Below are positions 5,004-5,901 of a stretch of 5,901 bases of DNA, piece by piece (position 1 is the first letter of the stretch; each line of letters starts with the position of its first letter). Made by a program: the position numbers and the translations under genes. The stretch covers positions 1 to 5,901 of the forward strand of contig JAHHUI010000077.1 of the NCBI GenBank assembly GCA_020024055.1. Reading direction: 5' to 3'. The notes below the pieces were generated by a model. The model had not been told where the DNA came from. It ran no database searches and worked only from the letters and a program-made list of their open reading frames with translations. This stretch comes from Spirochaetaceae bacterium. Its GTDB lineage: Bacteria > Spirochaetota > Spirochaetia > WRBN01.

Positions 5004-5810
5004 ATGATCTGTAGATTTCGTTTATCCGCATTGGCATTTCTATTTACCGGTGTCTTTTTTCTGCACGCCCAGGTGGTGCTTCCCCCCGCGCCCGAAACTT
5101 TGTCTTTGCATGGGCATATTGCCTCTGCAACAGCCGAAAGCATGCCTGTGATGATAGGCGGATATCTTGTCTTTCCCTATCGCGGAAGCCAAAAGCCCTA
5201 TCGTCTTGTGGGCATTGCCTTCGACTATGAAGGCTATTCACGCATTCATGCTTTTGTGAAAAATAAAAAAGGTACTTTTGTTTTTTATGGGCAAATCCCT
5301 GAAGGCATCAAAGAATTCCGCTATCGCCTGGTGGTTGACAGCGTGTGGCAGCATGACACCAGCAATCCCCTCATTGAATATGACCAGATGGGTGTGCGCC
5401 TGTCCAAATTCATTCTTTCAGAAACACAAAATATGCCCGATGATGAAAAGCTTGGGCCCCAGTTCCGCCCCGATGGCAGCATCGATTTTTATCTGCGCGG
5501 CCAGCCGGGTGTTTATGCCTTTATCATGGGCAGCTTTAATCAATGGGACCCCTTCATGACACCTATGAAAGAGATTTCTCCCGGTTTATACAAAGTCTCT
5601 TTAACCCTGAGCCCCGGCAGATATTATTATAATTTCCTCTTCAATGGCCAAAGAATCCGCGACCCGAACAATTTCTTCCAGGCCATGGGCCCCGGCGGTG
5701 AATTAGTCAGTGTTTTCGATATTGCCAAGCCCAATAATGAAATATTGACATATGCCCAGGAAAAAACTCAAAAAAAGAAAACCGCTAAAAAGAAAAAATC
5801 AGCGAAATAA
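5004..5810 (+). CDS. Secreted protein with tandem AMPK-beta/CBM48-like domains
   Basis: A 268-residue exported protein. Residues 1-22 form a classical signal peptide (basic start, hydrophobic core ALAFLFTGVFFL, likely cleavage after HA22), with no lipobox. Two beta domains follow. The first (about 50-137) ends in RYRLVVDSVWQHDTSNP (106-122), close to the closing half of glycogen-binding E-set domains. The second (about 160-240) has the clear GSFNQWD (176-182), the SPGRYYYNFLFNGQ pattern (203-216) and RDPNN (219-223) of AMPK-beta/CBM48 modules. The tail (257-268) is Lys-rich (KKKTAKKKKSAK). Compared with AMPK-beta, W181 matches Trp100, but the Lys126 and Trp133 positions are N210 and R217, so glycan binding is uncertain. 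No catalytic domain is present, suggesting a periplasmic or envelope binding or scaffold protein. AGGGAG lies only 2 nt from the ATG, which is unusually close, but the signal peptide supports this start. Confidence 0.85.
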   Translation: MICRFRLSALAFLFTGVFFLHAQVVLPPAPETLSLHGHIASATAESMPVMIGGYLVFPYRGSQKPYRLVGIAFDYEGYSRIHAFVKNKKGTFVFYGQIPEGIKEFRYRLVVDSVWQHDTSNPLIEYDQMGVRLSKFILSETQNMPDDEKLGPQFRPDGSIDFYLRGQPGVYAFIMGSFNQWDPFMTPMKEISPGLYKVSLTLSPGRYYYNFLFNGQRIRDPNNFFQAMGPGGELVSVFDIAKPNNEILTYAQEKTQKKKTAKKKKSAK

Positions 5811-5822
5811 TTCCTTTTCCTC

Positions 5823-5901
5823 ATGAATCATATTCTTGTTTTTCCCAAAGAAGCCCGGCAGGGCCGGCTGAGCCTGAAAGATGCGCGGGCACAACATATC
5901 T
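5823..5901 (+). CDS. rsmE: Probable RsmE, 16S rRNA m3U1498 methyltransferase (5' part only)
   Basis: The window ends after 26 complete codons, beginning MNHILVFPKEARQGRLSL and continuing KDARAQHI. The pattern of a short strand (M-N-x-I-L), an acidic turn, a basic R-L-x-L strand and D-x-R-A-x-H-I matches the N-terminal PUA-like RNA-binding domain of RsmE proteins, which methylate U1498 of 16S rRNA in the 30S subunit. The SPOUT catalytic domain would lie beyond the edge, so the call rests on the N-terminus alone. It begins 12 nt after the preceding stop, with no Shine-Dalgarno in the pyrimidine-rich TTCCTTTTCCTC leader, so translational coupling to the upstream gene is plausible. Confidence 0.62.
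   Translation, partial: MNHILVFPKEARQGRLSLKDARAQHI

Overview
The window is ordinary mid-GC bacterial chromosome with A/T-rich spacers. It carries six complete protein genes, one gene cut by the right edge, one clear terminator, and a divergent intergenic region of about 320 bp. I found no tRNA, rRNA, CRISPR array, insertion sequence or phage gene. The organism cannot be named with confidence. A secreted AMPK-beta/CBM48-like protein directly upstream of what looks like rsmE, together with a BCCT carrier and a eukaryote-like carnitine acyltransferase, would fit a host-associated anaerobe such as a spirochaete. That is inference only.

Left block (86-3449, + strand): three tightly packed genes that look like one operon. 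They encode a 12-TM BCCT-family quaternary-ammonium transporter, a 40-residue single-span membrane protein that conventional ORF cut-offs miss, and a complete choline/carnitine O-acyltransferase. By eye, the acyltransferase keeps the residues that select carnitine (Y406, T419, R469) rather than those of choline acetyltransferase. The transporter has a CaiT-like methionine in its substrate site and a CaiT-like TM8 region. The simplest joint reading is import (or exchange) of carnitine or acylcarnitine coupled to intracellular acyl exchange with CoA, in effect a bacterial version of the mitochondrial carnitine shuttle. The operon ends at a strong hairpin (3479-3512) that can also serve the convergent gene.

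Middle block (3536-4484): a minus-strand gene for an ABM-type (dimeric alpha+beta barrel) protein with an unusual linker and a charged coiled-coil tail, then the divergent intergenic region. That region holds a seven-G tract at the ribosome-binding site of the ABM gene, an inverted 10-bp repeat and small competing hairpins.

Right block (4485-5901, + strand): an orphan UlaC/mannitol-type PTS EIIA, a secreted protein with two beta domains of the glycogen-binding (AMPK-beta/CBM48) type and a Lys-rich tail, and the first 26 codons of a probable rsmE (16S rRNA m3U1498 methyltransferase). Spacing (48 and 12 nt) suggests co-transcription. No other PTS component is visible, so the EIIA may be regulatory or may serve permease subunits encoded elsewhere.
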